This document shows, one piece after another, positions 27,300 through 35,590 of a DNA stretch of 64,000 nucleotides. The DNA is taken from positions 372,001 through 436,000 of the forward strand of contig OY829892.1 in assembly GCA_963691905.1 (NCBI GenBank), given 5' to 3'. The translations under genes were made by a program, and so were the position numbers. Within the stretch, counting starts at the first letter, position 1, and every line of letters begins with the position of its first letter. Under the pieces are notes generated by a model. That model did no database searches. It was given only the letters and a program-made list of their open reading frames with translations, and was not told the DNA's origin. The DNA comes from QGON01 sp963691905 (GTDB taxonomy: Bacteria; Pseudomonadota; Gammaproteobacteria; Chromatiales; Chromatiaceae).

Positions 27300-28280
27300 T
27301 CAGGCATGACCGCTGCTTTCTGAGATGCAGCTTAGCCTGCGCAAATCAGAATTCCAGCACCATATATTTTTCGGCATTAAATGGACTCCACCGACCCATC
27401 GATTCAATTCAGCCATATCCAGCCAGCTTCGTTTTCCGGCTAATACCGCATTTCCTGCTGCCGTTATAGAAAGCACCGGCTCTGGTCCGGGCGGTGAACT
27501 CAGTTGTGTTCCTGTCGCTAATTCCAGCAAAGGAGGGTTGGATTGCAATAATTTATTCAGGATGACCCAAAAGCTTGCATCACCCATGAACTTTCGTTCT
27601 TCAGTCTCCTGGTAGCATCCAAATACTTTTCCAGGTTTCTTTTCGCCTTTCGAGATAATATCCAAGGCTATATAAGCGGTGCGGGACAAGCCACTCTTAC
27701 AATCCGGGTACTCTTGAAGCAGTCTCAGAATTGCACCTCTGAGAAAAGGCAATATCAATGTATCCTCTTCCAGGAGGCGTTGCCACTTTATCGGGAGTGG
27801 TGACCTAAATGCAGCCCACGCCTTTTTTGCCAAAGACAAGTGCTCTTCTGTAATGACCTCTTCAAATTTTAACAATCCTTTCATCTGATCCGGTGTTGCC
27901 ATCCCCAGATATTGTTCTGTACAGATAATTGTCAGATTTGTCTCTTCCCGAGGATTGTCCGAAAACCAGTCCAGGATCTGCAAAATCTGTAATTGATCAT
28001 ACAGATCATGTTCAAACCACAATATGACCTTTGAGTAGTTTCGATATCGGAAAAGTGTCTCATCCCTATGGACGAATCCCTCTTTAATAGCTTTGGGATC
28101 ACCCCAGCCTTGATCAATAATAAACTGCGCGCGAGACCTGGAAAGCTCTTCCAGTGGCAAGTCAGCGGGTACTGGGCCATCGTGCAAAACGTCTCGCCAG
28201 GGAAGAAAGTCGCCTTGAATCCCGGCTTCTTGCATTGCAGGTATCGCACTATCGCCATTTGTGATGTTCAGATTATTTTC
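27300..28280 (-). CDS. DUF1835 domain protein
   Basis: 326 residues. The N-terminal 120 carry the DUF1835 pattern: NITNGDSAIPAMQEAG, LPWRDVLHDGPVP, and WFEHDLYDQLQILQILDWF. The function of the family is unknown. The remaining part is helical with a C-terminal segment of moderate similarity to the DUF3658 type. ATG at 28280 is preferred over an upstream start because GGAGGTGT precedes it. The gene and its downstream gap have low GC compared with neighbours, which suggests transfer. 28281-28543 has no gene. Confidence 0.75.
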   Translation of the reverse strand, partial: ENNLNITNGDSAIPAMQEAGIQGDFLPWRDVLHDGPVPADLPLEELSRSRAQFIIDQGWGDPKAIKEGFVHRDETLFRYRNYSKVILWFEHDLYDQLQILQILDWFSDNPREETNLTIICTEQYLGMATPDQMKGLLKFEEVITEEHLSLAKKAWAAFRSPLPIKWQRLLEEDTLILPFLRGAILRLLQEYPDCKSGLSRTAYIALDIISKGEKKPGKVFGCYQETEERKFMGDASFWVILNKLLQSNPPLLELATGTQLSSPPGPEPVLSITAAGNAVLAGKRSWLDMAELNRWVGGVHLMPKNIWCWNSDLRRLSCISESSGHA

Positions 28281-28543
28281 CATACACCTCCAGCATAACG
28301 CGGAAGCCAACGGAATCTGATATTTTAATTGTGAAACCTCTGATTAGCCGTCTCACTGTCATCCCGACCACAGGGGGAGATCATAAATTACCACACTGTC
28401 TATAAGATTTAGCGGGGTGATATTTCTCGCCATGTTCGATTAATGCCATATGAATATAGTGAGTGCAAACCCAAGGACAGAAATGGCAATTGATCAGAGA
28501 TTCTCAGGGATTTTCTAACTAAATCCACAGGCAACTCGTCAAA

Positions 28544-29044
28544 TCATTCAAAAATTCCGTCATCCAATTTTATCAACATCTCTTCGGCAATCTGCCTGAA
28601 ACGAATGATGCTTACACCCTTATGATCCTGTAGAAACTCCTCAGCATCTTCTTTTGTTTCCAGAGGAATCAACTCGTGCCCCATTGGCCCCAATACATCT
28701 GAACCGATTACGTAGAAAGCCTCATGCGCATCAATGAGCGCCAAACCGTAATACTCCGTAACACCGATTGAATCGATGTTTTCAGCTTGGTGGCCCGGCG
28801 CCCATTTAGGTAAATCCAGCAGATATTTGAAGAGATCTTTTGCGCCATCGAAATGATGCGCATGGCCATCCTTGTAGCGCACTGTTGCCACCCACTCCGG
28901 ATACTTTGCGACAAACATGCCACATACCGGGCAGGTATCTGTCGGGCCGGGTTTTGGCAGGTCGACAGGTCCTGAAACAGCTGGTTGCACCAGCAACAGT
29001 AAACCCAGTATAAGTATTAGAAATAAGCGATTATCAGTGTTCAT
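28544..29044 (-). CDS. NosL-family copper-binding protein with signal peptide
   Basis: 166 residues with an N-terminal signal peptide (hydrophobic stretch LFLILILGLLLLV). The NosL core is clear: DTCPVCGMFVAKYPEW holds the CxxCGM copper-binding site, followed by HAHHFDGAKDLFKY and later EAFYVIGSDVLGPMG. NosL delivers Cu(I) to nitrous oxide reductase in denitrifiers; no nosZ is near, so the client is unknown. Unlike typical NosL it has no lipobox Cys that I see. It is the last gene of the operon. Confidence 0.88.
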   Translation of the reverse strand: MNTDNRLFLILILGLLLLVQPAVSGPVDLPKPGPTDTCPVCGMFVAKYPEWVATVRYKDGHAHHFDGAKDLFKYLLDLPKWAPGHQAENIDSIGVTEYYGLALIDAHEAFYVIGSDVLGPMGHELIPLETKEDAEEFLQDHKGVSIIRFRQIAEEMLIKLDDGIFE

Positions 29045-29143
29045 AACTTCTGCATCTTAGGCATGGCTTTCAATTGTGGAGCGGCAGTTACCGGGAAAAT
29101 ATCCCAATACCTCTGCCGCGACCTATGTCAATCAGCCCTTCTG

Positions 29144-29818
29144 CTACATTTTCATTTTTTTCATCATGTGTTTACGGCGCTCTGCACGACGCATGCGAAC
29201 CATGACTGTATCCGTAGCCATGCTGAGATAGGACTCCCGCAGAGCATCATCAAAAGTACCCAACTCACCACCATGTTTCTTTTGCGCTGCCTTGGCGGCG
29301 TCGACGGAGGCGAAGGCCTTTTTGCTCTTCTTGGTCATGACACCCTTCAGTTTGGCGCCGATCAGGTAGCTCGCCTCGTCCACTTCCACCAGCGGCTTGA
29401 TCTTGGCATCTGAGCCTAAATCGGCTCCATAGATCGCCTTGGGTCCCCGATCGATGTTTAGCGACAGACTGATAGCCAGGCAGTGAATAGAACAGGTGCC
29501 GTCCACCAGGCCATCATCATATTGCACAAGATGGCGACTGTGATGAAACTTGGTACGGTCCATGCCGCAGTAGGGGCACTTGGGGTATTTCTGCAGCTCG
29601 TTTTCCAATGGATTATCATCCGGTGCCGTCTTGGGGATAAACTGCAGTGGCGTACCGTCACCAAAACATTTCTCACCGGTAGCCTTGATCCAGCCTTTGC
29701 CGGGAACCATGACACCAATGCCCTGCCCCGCTGTTGCCGTAGCCGCCAAACCACCGAGACCGACGGCAGCCAACATCTTCATCATATCTCTACGATCGAT
29801 CTTTTTTTCTTCGCTCAT
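29144..29818 (-). CDS. NosL-family protein with Tat-like signal and Met/Lys-rich tail
   Basis: 224 residues. The N-terminus KIDRRDMMKMLAAVG is a Tat-type signal, fitting export of a folded protein through the TatABC proteins encoded in this window. The NosL site is KCPYCGMDRTKFHHSRH, then DDGLVDGTCSIHC adds Cys and His, and ASYLIGAKLKGVMT is the typical NosL fold segment. The last 25 residues hold seven Met among Arg/Lys. A Cu-binding chaperone role is inferred. The gap to the next operon member downstream is 99 bases. Confidence 0.85.
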   Translation of the reverse strand: MSEEKKIDRRDMMKMLAAVGLGGLAATATAGQGIGVMVPGKGWIKATGEKCFGDGTPLQFIPKTAPDDNPLENELQKYPKCPYCGMDRTKFHHSRHLVQYDDGLVDGTCSIHCLAISLSLNIDRGPKAIYGADLGSDAKIKPLVEVDEASYLIGAKLKGVMTKKSKKAFASVDAAKAAQKKHGGELGTFDDALRESYLSMATDTVMVRMRRAERRKHMMKKMKM

Positions 29819-29990
29819 GATCTACTGCTCCTTACTTTCACCAATAACAAAAGGGTTTGCGGTTAAGGTACATCGCAAGATCTATACCGCATAACAGATC
29901 TAACGGCTTTTCAGTCAGTTAACCAAATTCACACTGTTCACATAGTCCGTCAAAAACACCATCTGCGTGAAATGACTCAGCGAATAGACA

Positions 29991-30665
29991 CTACCAGTTG
30001 GCTAACCCACGCATGATGTCGTAGAAGATCACCCCTTCGTAGACCGTCCAGAGTCCAAGCAGAACCACGCCAACTCCAGCAAGCTTTGCCATGCTGCCAC
30101 GTACTTTTTGTCCAATAAATGCTCCCAGGAGACTGACTACCGCCATGGCAGGCAGTGTCCCTGCTCCAAAAGCCAGCATCAGCAGACCTGCATTCAGTGG
30201 ATCGGCACTGGCCGCAGCCTTGATCGCTACTGAAAAAACCAGGCTGCAGGGAACAAAACCATTGAACAGACCGGCAACCAACGGAAGACGCTTTTTTTGA
30301 TTTGTAAAATCATCCCCTGAAAACCACACTTTCCGGGATTGCCGTATTCTCCTCTTTCCTATCAGATCCAACAGATTCAAACCAAGGATGACAACCAATA
30401 CCCCGGCAAGAATCATCAGGACTCCCTGCGCTTTCCCGACGATACCTGCCTGCACTACCACTCGCCCAAGCAGAGCGCCGCTAACCCCAAGCAGGGTATA
30501 GACCCCAATGCGCGCTCCATGAAATGCCAATACGGGAAGCAGGTTGGGAAAGTTGCCATAACGGATGAAAAATCCACCATTGATGCCACCGCACATGCCG
30601 ATACAGTGAAAGGCTCCGAAGATACCCGTGGCAAACGCAAGCGCAAGGGTGAACTCGCCGTTCAC
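29991..30665 (-). CDS. TauE/SafE-like (DsbD_2) membrane protein
   Basis: 224 residues with about six membrane helices. FHCIGMCGGINGGF near residue 20 is the Cys-Met motif of the DsbD_2/SafE-like proteins linked to copper and cytochrome oxidase assembly, and the central GLFNGFVPCSLVF has the matching second-half Pro-Cys. Such proteins move electrons or copper across the inner membrane. Its start overlaps the TlpA-type gene by 4 bases (ATGA), so the two are translationally coupled. Confidence 0.82.
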   Translation of the reverse strand: MNGEFTLALAFATGIFGAFHCIGMCGGINGGFFIRYGNFPNLLPVLAFHGARIGVYTLLGVSGALLGRVVVQAGIVGKAQGVLMILAGVLVVILGLNLLDLIGKRRIRQSRKVWFSGDDFTNQKKRLPLVAGLFNGFVPCSLVFSVAIKAAASADPLNAGLLMLAFGAGTLPAMAVVSLLGAFIGQKVRGSMAKLAGVGVVLLGLWTVYEGVIFYDIMRGLANW

Positions 30666-31177
30666 AGCAGTTCCTCGACTATCTTGTGGAAGAGCTCCGG
30701 CGTGGATTCACCCAATATCCGGGTATGCAGATTACCCTGACGATCGACAATGAAAGTGGTTGGGAGCGCGATCACACCATAACGGCGCGCTACCTCTCCG
30801 TCCCGGTCCAACAGCACATCGTAGGAGATATTCAACTTGCGGATAAAAGCAGCGGCAGTTTTCCGGTCCTGCCGCACATTGATTGCCAGAATGACCAGTC
30901 CCCGCTCTTGATGTAGTCGATAGACCGGTTCAATCGCCTTCATCTCTGATTCACAGAAAGGACACCAATCGGCCCAGAAACGGATGGCTACCACCTTGCC
31001 CCGCAACGCATTCGGAAAATCCAACGCGCCACTCTCCAGCCGATCCAGCATAAAACCTGGCATCGGCTGACCCTTGATCAGCTTTGGCGACTCTTCACTA
31101 CAGCCTGCCACTGTCATCAATAGCAAAACTGCAATCGTGAAATGACGCCAAAAACGCCTTGCCTGGATAAAAATCAC
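30662..31177 (-). CDS. TlpA/ResA-type thioredoxin lipoprotein
   Basis: About 171 residues. A hydrophobic leader ends in a lipobox (LLMTVAGC), so it is likely a lipoprotein at the outer face of the inner membrane. The thioredoxin fold has WADWCPFCESE with a CPFC redox pair, and a cis-Pro loop ALPTTFIVDR. It should reduce or protect Cys pairs in partners such as the NosL proteins. GTG at 31177 (overlapping the stop of the preceding gene) is chosen because GGAGG lies 7 bases before it; longer starts would run back into that gene. Confidence 0.88.
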   Translation of the reverse strand: MIFIQARRFWRHFTIAVLLLMTVAGCSEESPKLIKGQPMPGFMLDRLESGALDFPNALRGKVVAIRFWADWCPFCESEMKAIEPVYRLHQERGLVILAINVRQDRKTAAAFIRKLNISYDVLLDRDGEVARRYGVIALPTTFIVDRQGNLHTRILGESTPELFHKIVEELL

Positions 31178-32181
31178 CACCAAACCTCCGACATCACCAG
31201 GTTGGAACTCACTACAGCCCAAGTGGCAATCAGATAAAACAAGCCGAAAAGACCGATGGCCATCCAGGTCAGTCGGGGGGCATTCCGTTCTACCGCTTCA
31301 GTGAGGCTCGGAATCTGTTTCCAGGGTGCAATCATGCCAGCCCCAAAAGCCAGGGCTGTGGCAAAAAACAGCGGAATATAGAGAAAGTAACCGGCATAGT
31401 CGTGGCCCGATTTTAAAATACAGAACGGGCAATGGTGATGCGGATGTTCGTAGATATAGAGCGACACAAACGAGACGATGGCCACCAACGCCATGACAAA
31501 AGCCGCACCGCTCAGAATCGCAAACAGCGGTCCGCCGCTGCGTCTCAGTCCATACCAGATCCCACTTCCCAGGGCTGCAACACCTGTACCATAGAGGGCG
31601 AACATCGCGGTTCTCGGCTGCAGACTGGAGACTTCTGCTGCCACACCTTCCGCATCTGCAGAGAAGAGCGCCCCGCAGCAGGAGGTAATGACATCCGGAT
31701 CCATCTCCAGAAAGTGACGGAGTTGAACGTAAAACTCTGCCAACACCATCGGCACGATCAGCAGCAGCAGGACGTACTTCAATTTTACCAGTGGATAGTC
31801 ATAACCCTGATTATCCAGGTAGTTAAGTGACAGCCAGGCCGCGCCGCTGAAGAAGATCATCATCTTCAGAAACAGGGTGGGCCACCCCCACTCGTTCACG
31901 TTGAGCACACCGGTTGCGCACATGGCGCCCACAAACTGACCGGACATAGATTCGGCGTTGTAGATGAACAGCAGCAGGGAGACCAGTTCCGAGGCAAAGG
32001 CCCAGGTAAGCAGGGTCGAGATCAGATAGGTGCGCCTCTCCAGCTTCAGTTGGCGTTCACTACCACTGTCGATATCCCAGTGTCGAACGACCTGCAAGCC
32101 GAAACCCGCAGCCAGCAGCAACATCAGACTGACCACCACAGAGACCAGGACAAGCGCCATGATAGCCGGATTCAGCAGCAT
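31174..32181 (-). CDS. Eight-helix membrane protein with CC and HHHCPFC motifs
   Basis: 335 residues with about eight hydrophobic helices. Between helices lie SCCGALFS (about residue 165) and HPHHHCPFCILKSGH (about residue 245), which look like metal- or thiol-active sites. The family is not one I can name. It sits between the ABC ATPase (3-base gap) and the TlpA-type lipoprotein (4-base overlap), so it is probably the membrane partner of the thioredoxin or the handler of the metal that the NosL proteins bind. Confidence 0.6.
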   Translation of the reverse strand: MLLNPAIMALVLVSVVVSLMLLLAAGFGLQVVRHWDIDSGSERQLKLERRTYLISTLLTWAFASELVSLLLFIYNAESMSGQFVGAMCATGVLNVNEWGWPTLFLKMMIFFSGAAWLSLNYLDNQGYDYPLVKLKYVLLLLIVPMVLAEFYVQLRHFLEMDPDVITSCCGALFSADAEGVAAEVSSLQPRTAMFALYGTGVAALGSGIWYGLRRSGGPLFAILSGAAFVMALVAIVSFVSLYIYEHPHHHCPFCILKSGHDYAGYFLYIPLFFATALAFGAGMIAPWKQIPSLTEAVERNAPRLTWMAIGLFGLFYLIATWAVVSSNLVMSEVWW

Positions 32182-32184
32182 GAT

Positions 32185-32868
32185 TCACTCCTGCACAAGC
32201 AAGCCATCACACATCTCCACTACCCGGTTCACCACGGGTGAATCAAAGACGACTGGATCGTGACTGGTGATCAGAATGGTCTTCCCGGATTTGTACAACT
32301 CATCGATCAGACCCATGAATTCGCGGGAGAGTTTTGTATCGAGGTTGGCCGTCGGTTCATCAGCAATCAAAATCTTCGGATCATTGATCAGGGCACGGCA
32401 GATCGCCACCCGCTGAGCCTCGCCACCGGAGAGCCACTCCACCGGGTTATCGGCCTTGCTGCTCAAATTAAAGTGATCCAGCAGACGGTGTGCCGATTCC
32501 ACCAAGACCTTATGGTCGGGCGCAAGCGGATAGGCAGGCAGCATGATGTTTTCCAGCACGCTCAGTCCCTGGATAAGATTGAATTTTTGGAAGATGAAAC
32601 CAAAGGTATGGCGTCTGATATCAGTCAGAAAACGTTCCGGCAAACCGGAGATGGTTCGATCCCCAAGCTGAATGCGGCCACTGGTCGGTCGTGAGAGACA
32701 GCCAATCATGGAGAGCAGCGTGGTCTTGCCGGAACCACTCGCCCCTTTAAGACAGGTGACCTTATTGGGTTCGATCTTCAGGGAAATACCTTGGATAGCC
32801 CAAAACTCATTCGGTCGACCCTGGTTAAAGGCCTTCTTGATATCAGTCAGTTCAATGAACATCTGCAA
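32185..32868 (-). CDS. ABC transporter ATPase, LolD/MacB type
   Basis: 227 residues with every ABC motif: Walker A GASGSGKTTLL, Q-loop FIFQKFNLIQ, signature LSGGEAQRVAI, Walker B ILIADEPTANLD and switch His in ILITSHD. LolD/MacB-type ATPases work with FtsX-like permeases as mechanotransmitters rather than classical importers. The gene follows the permease stop with no gap. NosF-type ATPases act in copper-centre assembly, but this one has the MacB-like pattern. Confidence 0.92.
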   Translation of the reverse strand: MQMFIELTDIKKAFNQGRPNEFWAIQGISLKIEPNKVTCLKGASGSGKTTLLSMIGCLSRPTSGRIQLGDRTISGLPERFLTDIRRHTFGFIFQKFNLIQGLSVLENIMLPAYPLAPDHKVLVESAHRLLDHFNLSSKADNPVEWLSGGEAQRVAICRALINDPKILIADEPTANLDTKLSREFMGLIDELYKSGKTILITSHDPVVFDSPVVNRVVEMCDGLLVQE

Positions 32869-34002
32869 CTACCGCATAATCGCATCGGGGTCGGTGATCG
32901 AGGCCTGCCATATTGGAATGATGGTTGCCACGGTGTAGGGAAAGACCGTAAAGAAGAACAGCGTTGCCACCTGCATGCCATCGATAAAAGGCGTCAGCTG
33001 AAAGTCGGGATAGAGTACGGCCCAGCCCTTGAGCACCGGTTCAAACAGGCTGGCCGATCCGTAAAAGACGTGGGCATAGGCAGCCAGATATCCAATGATA
33101 AAGGCGGCAAGCGAAACAATGGCCCCCTCCCAGAACTTCATCCTCAATACATCTCCGGTTTCCCAACCCACCGCCTTCAGGATACCGATCTCCCGCTTCT
33201 CTTCCGCGCTGAGACCAGACGCCTTGTCCCAGGCAAAGATCACGAAGGCAAGCACCGCACCGGCCAACAGGACAAAAACGATGCCCTGGCGCCAGGAGAA
33301 GATGCTGTCGTAGGTACGCAAAACCTCTTCACGCAGGATGGGACGCGTATCCGGCAGTTTCAACGAGAGCTTCTCCGCGATCTTGTGAACCTCTCGCGGG
33401 TTGCGAACCGACAGCACAAGATCGGTAAAGTAACCGTCAGGAACGCCGAACGTGACCCGATAGGCCTTCTCAGAGAGAAAAACCAGATCAGCGCTGACCA
33501 GTTCCGACGCCGTATCGAGTATCTCTGTCACCTGAAAAGAGTAGGCCTTGCCATCATGAGAGCGGAAAGTGATCCAGTCTCCGATACCGACACCCCGAGT
33601 GCGCGCGATGGCCGCGCCAATGATCGTTTCCGTGGTGGAAAGTCCCTTTTTTTCATCCACCATCATGGTGTAGTTGGCCTTTACCGCAGGATCGTAGAAA
33701 TACCCCCAAAGGCGTCCTTTCTTCTCCACCACGCCGCGCAACCGGCCAATACGATCCAGATAGTCCGCAGGCATCAAGGCATGCCGACCGGCAACCATGC
33801 GTTGAAGAATGATCTCCGGTGACTGCTGCAGAATAATCCCGGCCTCATGCCGTAGCGCATGGGTAAACAGCATGACAGAGGCAAGCATGAAGACTATGAG
33901 CGTATAGACAAACAGGAGACCAAAATTTTTGCCTTTACGCCGTAACAATGAAGCCAAAGTAAAGTCGATCAGATACTTCTGCTTGCGGAAAAAATCGATC
34001 AC
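32869..34002 (-). CDS. FtsX/MacB-type ABC permease
   Basis: 377 residues with four membrane helices: one near the N-terminus (FGLLFVYTLIVFMLASVML), then a large periplasmic domain, then three near the C-terminus. The cytosolic loop SAEEKREIGILKAVGWETGDV is the coupling segment typical of FtsX/MacB permeases. It is the partner of the next-encoded ATPase. The upstream small membrane gene overlaps its start by 4 bases. Confidence 0.9.
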   Translation of the reverse strand: MIDFFRKQKYLIDFTLASLLRRKGKNFGLLFVYTLIVFMLASVMLFTHALRHEAGIILQQSPEIILQRMVAGRHALMPADYLDRIGRLRGVVEKKGRLWGYFYDPAVKANYTMMVDEKKGLSTTETIIGAAIARTRGVGIGDWITFRSHDGKAYSFQVTEILDTASELVSADLVFLSEKAYRVTFGVPDGYFTDLVLSVRNPREVHKIAEKLSLKLPDTRPILREEVLRTYDSIFSWRQGIVFVLLAGAVLAFVIFAWDKASGLSAEEKREIGILKAVGWETGDVLRMKFWEGAIVSLAAFIIGYLAAYAHVFYGSASLFEPVLKGWAVLYPDFQLTPFIDGMQVATLFFFTVFPYTVATIIPIWQASITDPDAIMR

Positions 34003-34289
34003 TGACCAAACCTCTGAGGGGGAAGAATCAATGAGCCGCTGGGAAAGTGCTCCAAGGCCATCGGATGATCCTGAAACGCTGAATGCAGATCCGCTTGACT
34101 CGGGTGACGCGTGTAGCGTGCTTCGGTGAACAAGGCCAAGTCAGTCAATCCCAACTCCGCCACCAGAGCTGAGCGATGTTGCAGATCCGCAGTTGCCGAT
34201 TGACGTCGAAGGTCCGCATCCACCAGGGTAATAATCAGACACAGAACAGCGCTGAAAAAAACTATCAGAAGTGTGTTTGATCGCCTCAT
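33999..34289 (-). CDS. Small membrane-anchored hypothetical protein, first gene of the operon
   Basis: About 96 residues: one N-terminal helix (TLLIVFFSAVLCLIITLV) and a polar periplasmic part with no cysteines. No family is recognised. Its stop overlaps the permease start (ATGA), which makes it likely to be translated as part of the ABC module. The start is uncertain; ATG at 34289 is chosen, with ATG at 34307 also possible. Confidence 0.5.
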   Translation of the reverse strand: MRRSNTLLIVFFSAVLCLIITLVDADLRRQSATADLQHRSALVAELGLTDLALFTEARYTRHPSQADLHSAFQDHPMALEHFPSGSLILPPQRFGQ

Positions 34290-34541
34290 GATTGCGTAAT
34301 CACTCATAAGAAGTGTTGTAAACAGCAACCAGTCTAGAGTGCCGGAATGCGGCTGCTCATTGACAACAATCAGTCTGTCAAAAAAGAAATGAAGAGTGTG
34401 GCAAATGACCTGTTTTTCACGAAATGATCAGTCACAAGAGAGCAGTCGCCCGCAAAAAGAGGTTACTGCAATCTGTATGAAGGAATTTTGGAGGACTTTA
34501 AGGCAGACGCGGGGCAGGTTTGACGTGCAACATTGAATACT

Positions 34542-34561
34542 CCACCGGCAAAAGCCGGTGG
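34542..34561. terminator. GC-rich hairpin downstream of the sigma54 activator
   Basis: CCACCGGC-aaaa-GCCGGTGG is a perfect 8-base-pair stem lying 26 bases past the stop of the minus-strand activator gene. No clear U tract follows on either strand, so it is only a weak terminator candidate. The remaining gap 34290-34586 should hold the promoter of the NosL operon. Confidence 0.4.
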
Positions 34562-34586
34562 CTTCGGGACGGGGTATTAAACCGGA

Positions 34587-35561
34587 TCAGCTTTCTATTG
34601 CGTACTTCTTGATGCGGTACAGCAGGGTATCTCGACTGAGTCCAAGCATACGCGCCGCCTTGCTTCGATTTCCCAGAGTCCGACTCAACGCCTGGCGAAT
34701 CAGGTTTGCTTCCAGTTCATCCATGTTCAGGCCGGCGGCAGGCAGAACAAAATCACCGCGCTGCTGTGACTGGGGAATCACCTCATGGCGAAACTCCCTC
34801 GGCAGGTTTTCAGGCTGGACCGCCCGGCCGCTAAACAGGATCAGCATTCTTTCGCAGAAATTCTTCAGCTCACGGACATTTCCCGGCCAGCTGTAGCGAC
34901 GCAGAACTTTCAAGACCGATCGACTGTAGTTTGGTGCATCAAGACTGTACTGGGCTGACAATTCTGCCGTCAGTCTGTTGAACAGCAGTTCCACATCACC
35001 CGGACGTTCACGCAATGCAGGCAGTTCCAGGGGAACGACATAGAGCCTGTAGTAGAGATCCCGACGAAAACTGCCTTCTTTTACTGCCTTGCCGAGATCC
35101 TTGTTGGTCGCGGCGATCACCCGGACGTTCAGTTTTTCAGCCTGAGGGTAACCCACGGCCTGACACTCACCCGAATCGATAAAACGCAGCAGTTTCGACT
35201 GAATCGAGAGGGGCAGTTCCCCCACCTCATCCAGAAAAAGCGTACCACCATCAGCCGCTTTTGCCTTGCCCATTTCGTCCTGAACCGCACCGGTAAAAGC
35301 ACCCTTGCGGTGGCCGAAAAGCTCTGACTCGGCCAGCTGCTCCGGCAGGGCTGCGCAATTGACGGTCACGAAGGCCTTATCGGAGCGTCGGCTGTAGCGG
35401 TGTAACGCGTTGGCCAGCAGTTCCTTGCCGGTACCGCTCTCACCCGTTACCAACACGGTGGCGTCAGTGGCAGCAACGATTCTGGCTGCACGCAACACCG
35501 TCTGAAACTCTGGCGCTGTCCCAAGCATGGTCTGATTCTGAATATTCATGGTGGGCATCAT
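34587..35561 (-). CDS. Sigma54-dependent activator without sensor domain
   Basis: About 324 residues: an AAA+ domain right at the start and a Fis-type helix-turn-helix at the end (NRSKAARMLGLSRDTLLYRI). Walker A is GESGTGKE, the sigma54 contact loop is GAFTGA, Walker B is GGTLFLDEVGEL, and the R-finger region is FRRDLYYRL. There is no receiver or GAF domain, as in PspF, so activity must be controlled by another protein. It lies 29 bases downstream of the DUF748 gene in one direction and upstream of the NosL-ABC operon, which it might control. The start is uncertain (no good ribosome site). Confidence 0.9.
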   Translation of the reverse strand: MMPTMNIQNQTMLGTAPEFQTVLRAARIVAATDATVLVTGESGTGKELLANALHRYSRRSDKAFVTVNCAALPEQLAESELFGHRKGAFTGAVQDEMGKAKAADGGTLFLDEVGELPLSIQSKLLRFIDSGECQAVGYPQAEKLNVRVIAATNKDLGKAVKEGSFRRDLYYRLYVVPLELPALRERPGDVELLFNRLTAELSAQYSLDAPNYSRSVLKVLRRYSWPGNVRELKNFCERMLILFSGRAVQPENLPREFRHEVIPQSQQRGDFVLPAAGLNMDELEANLIRQALSRTLGNRSKAARMLGLSRDTLLYRIKKYAIES

Positions 35562-35590
35562 AATCCATTTCAAGAACTGTGTGAAATGCC

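Noticed and set aside
34329..34586. Sigma54 (-24/-12) promoter before the NosL operon
   Set aside because: I looked for GG-N10-GC on the minus strand; the nearest pairs have spacings of 6, 13 or 15, so none is supported.
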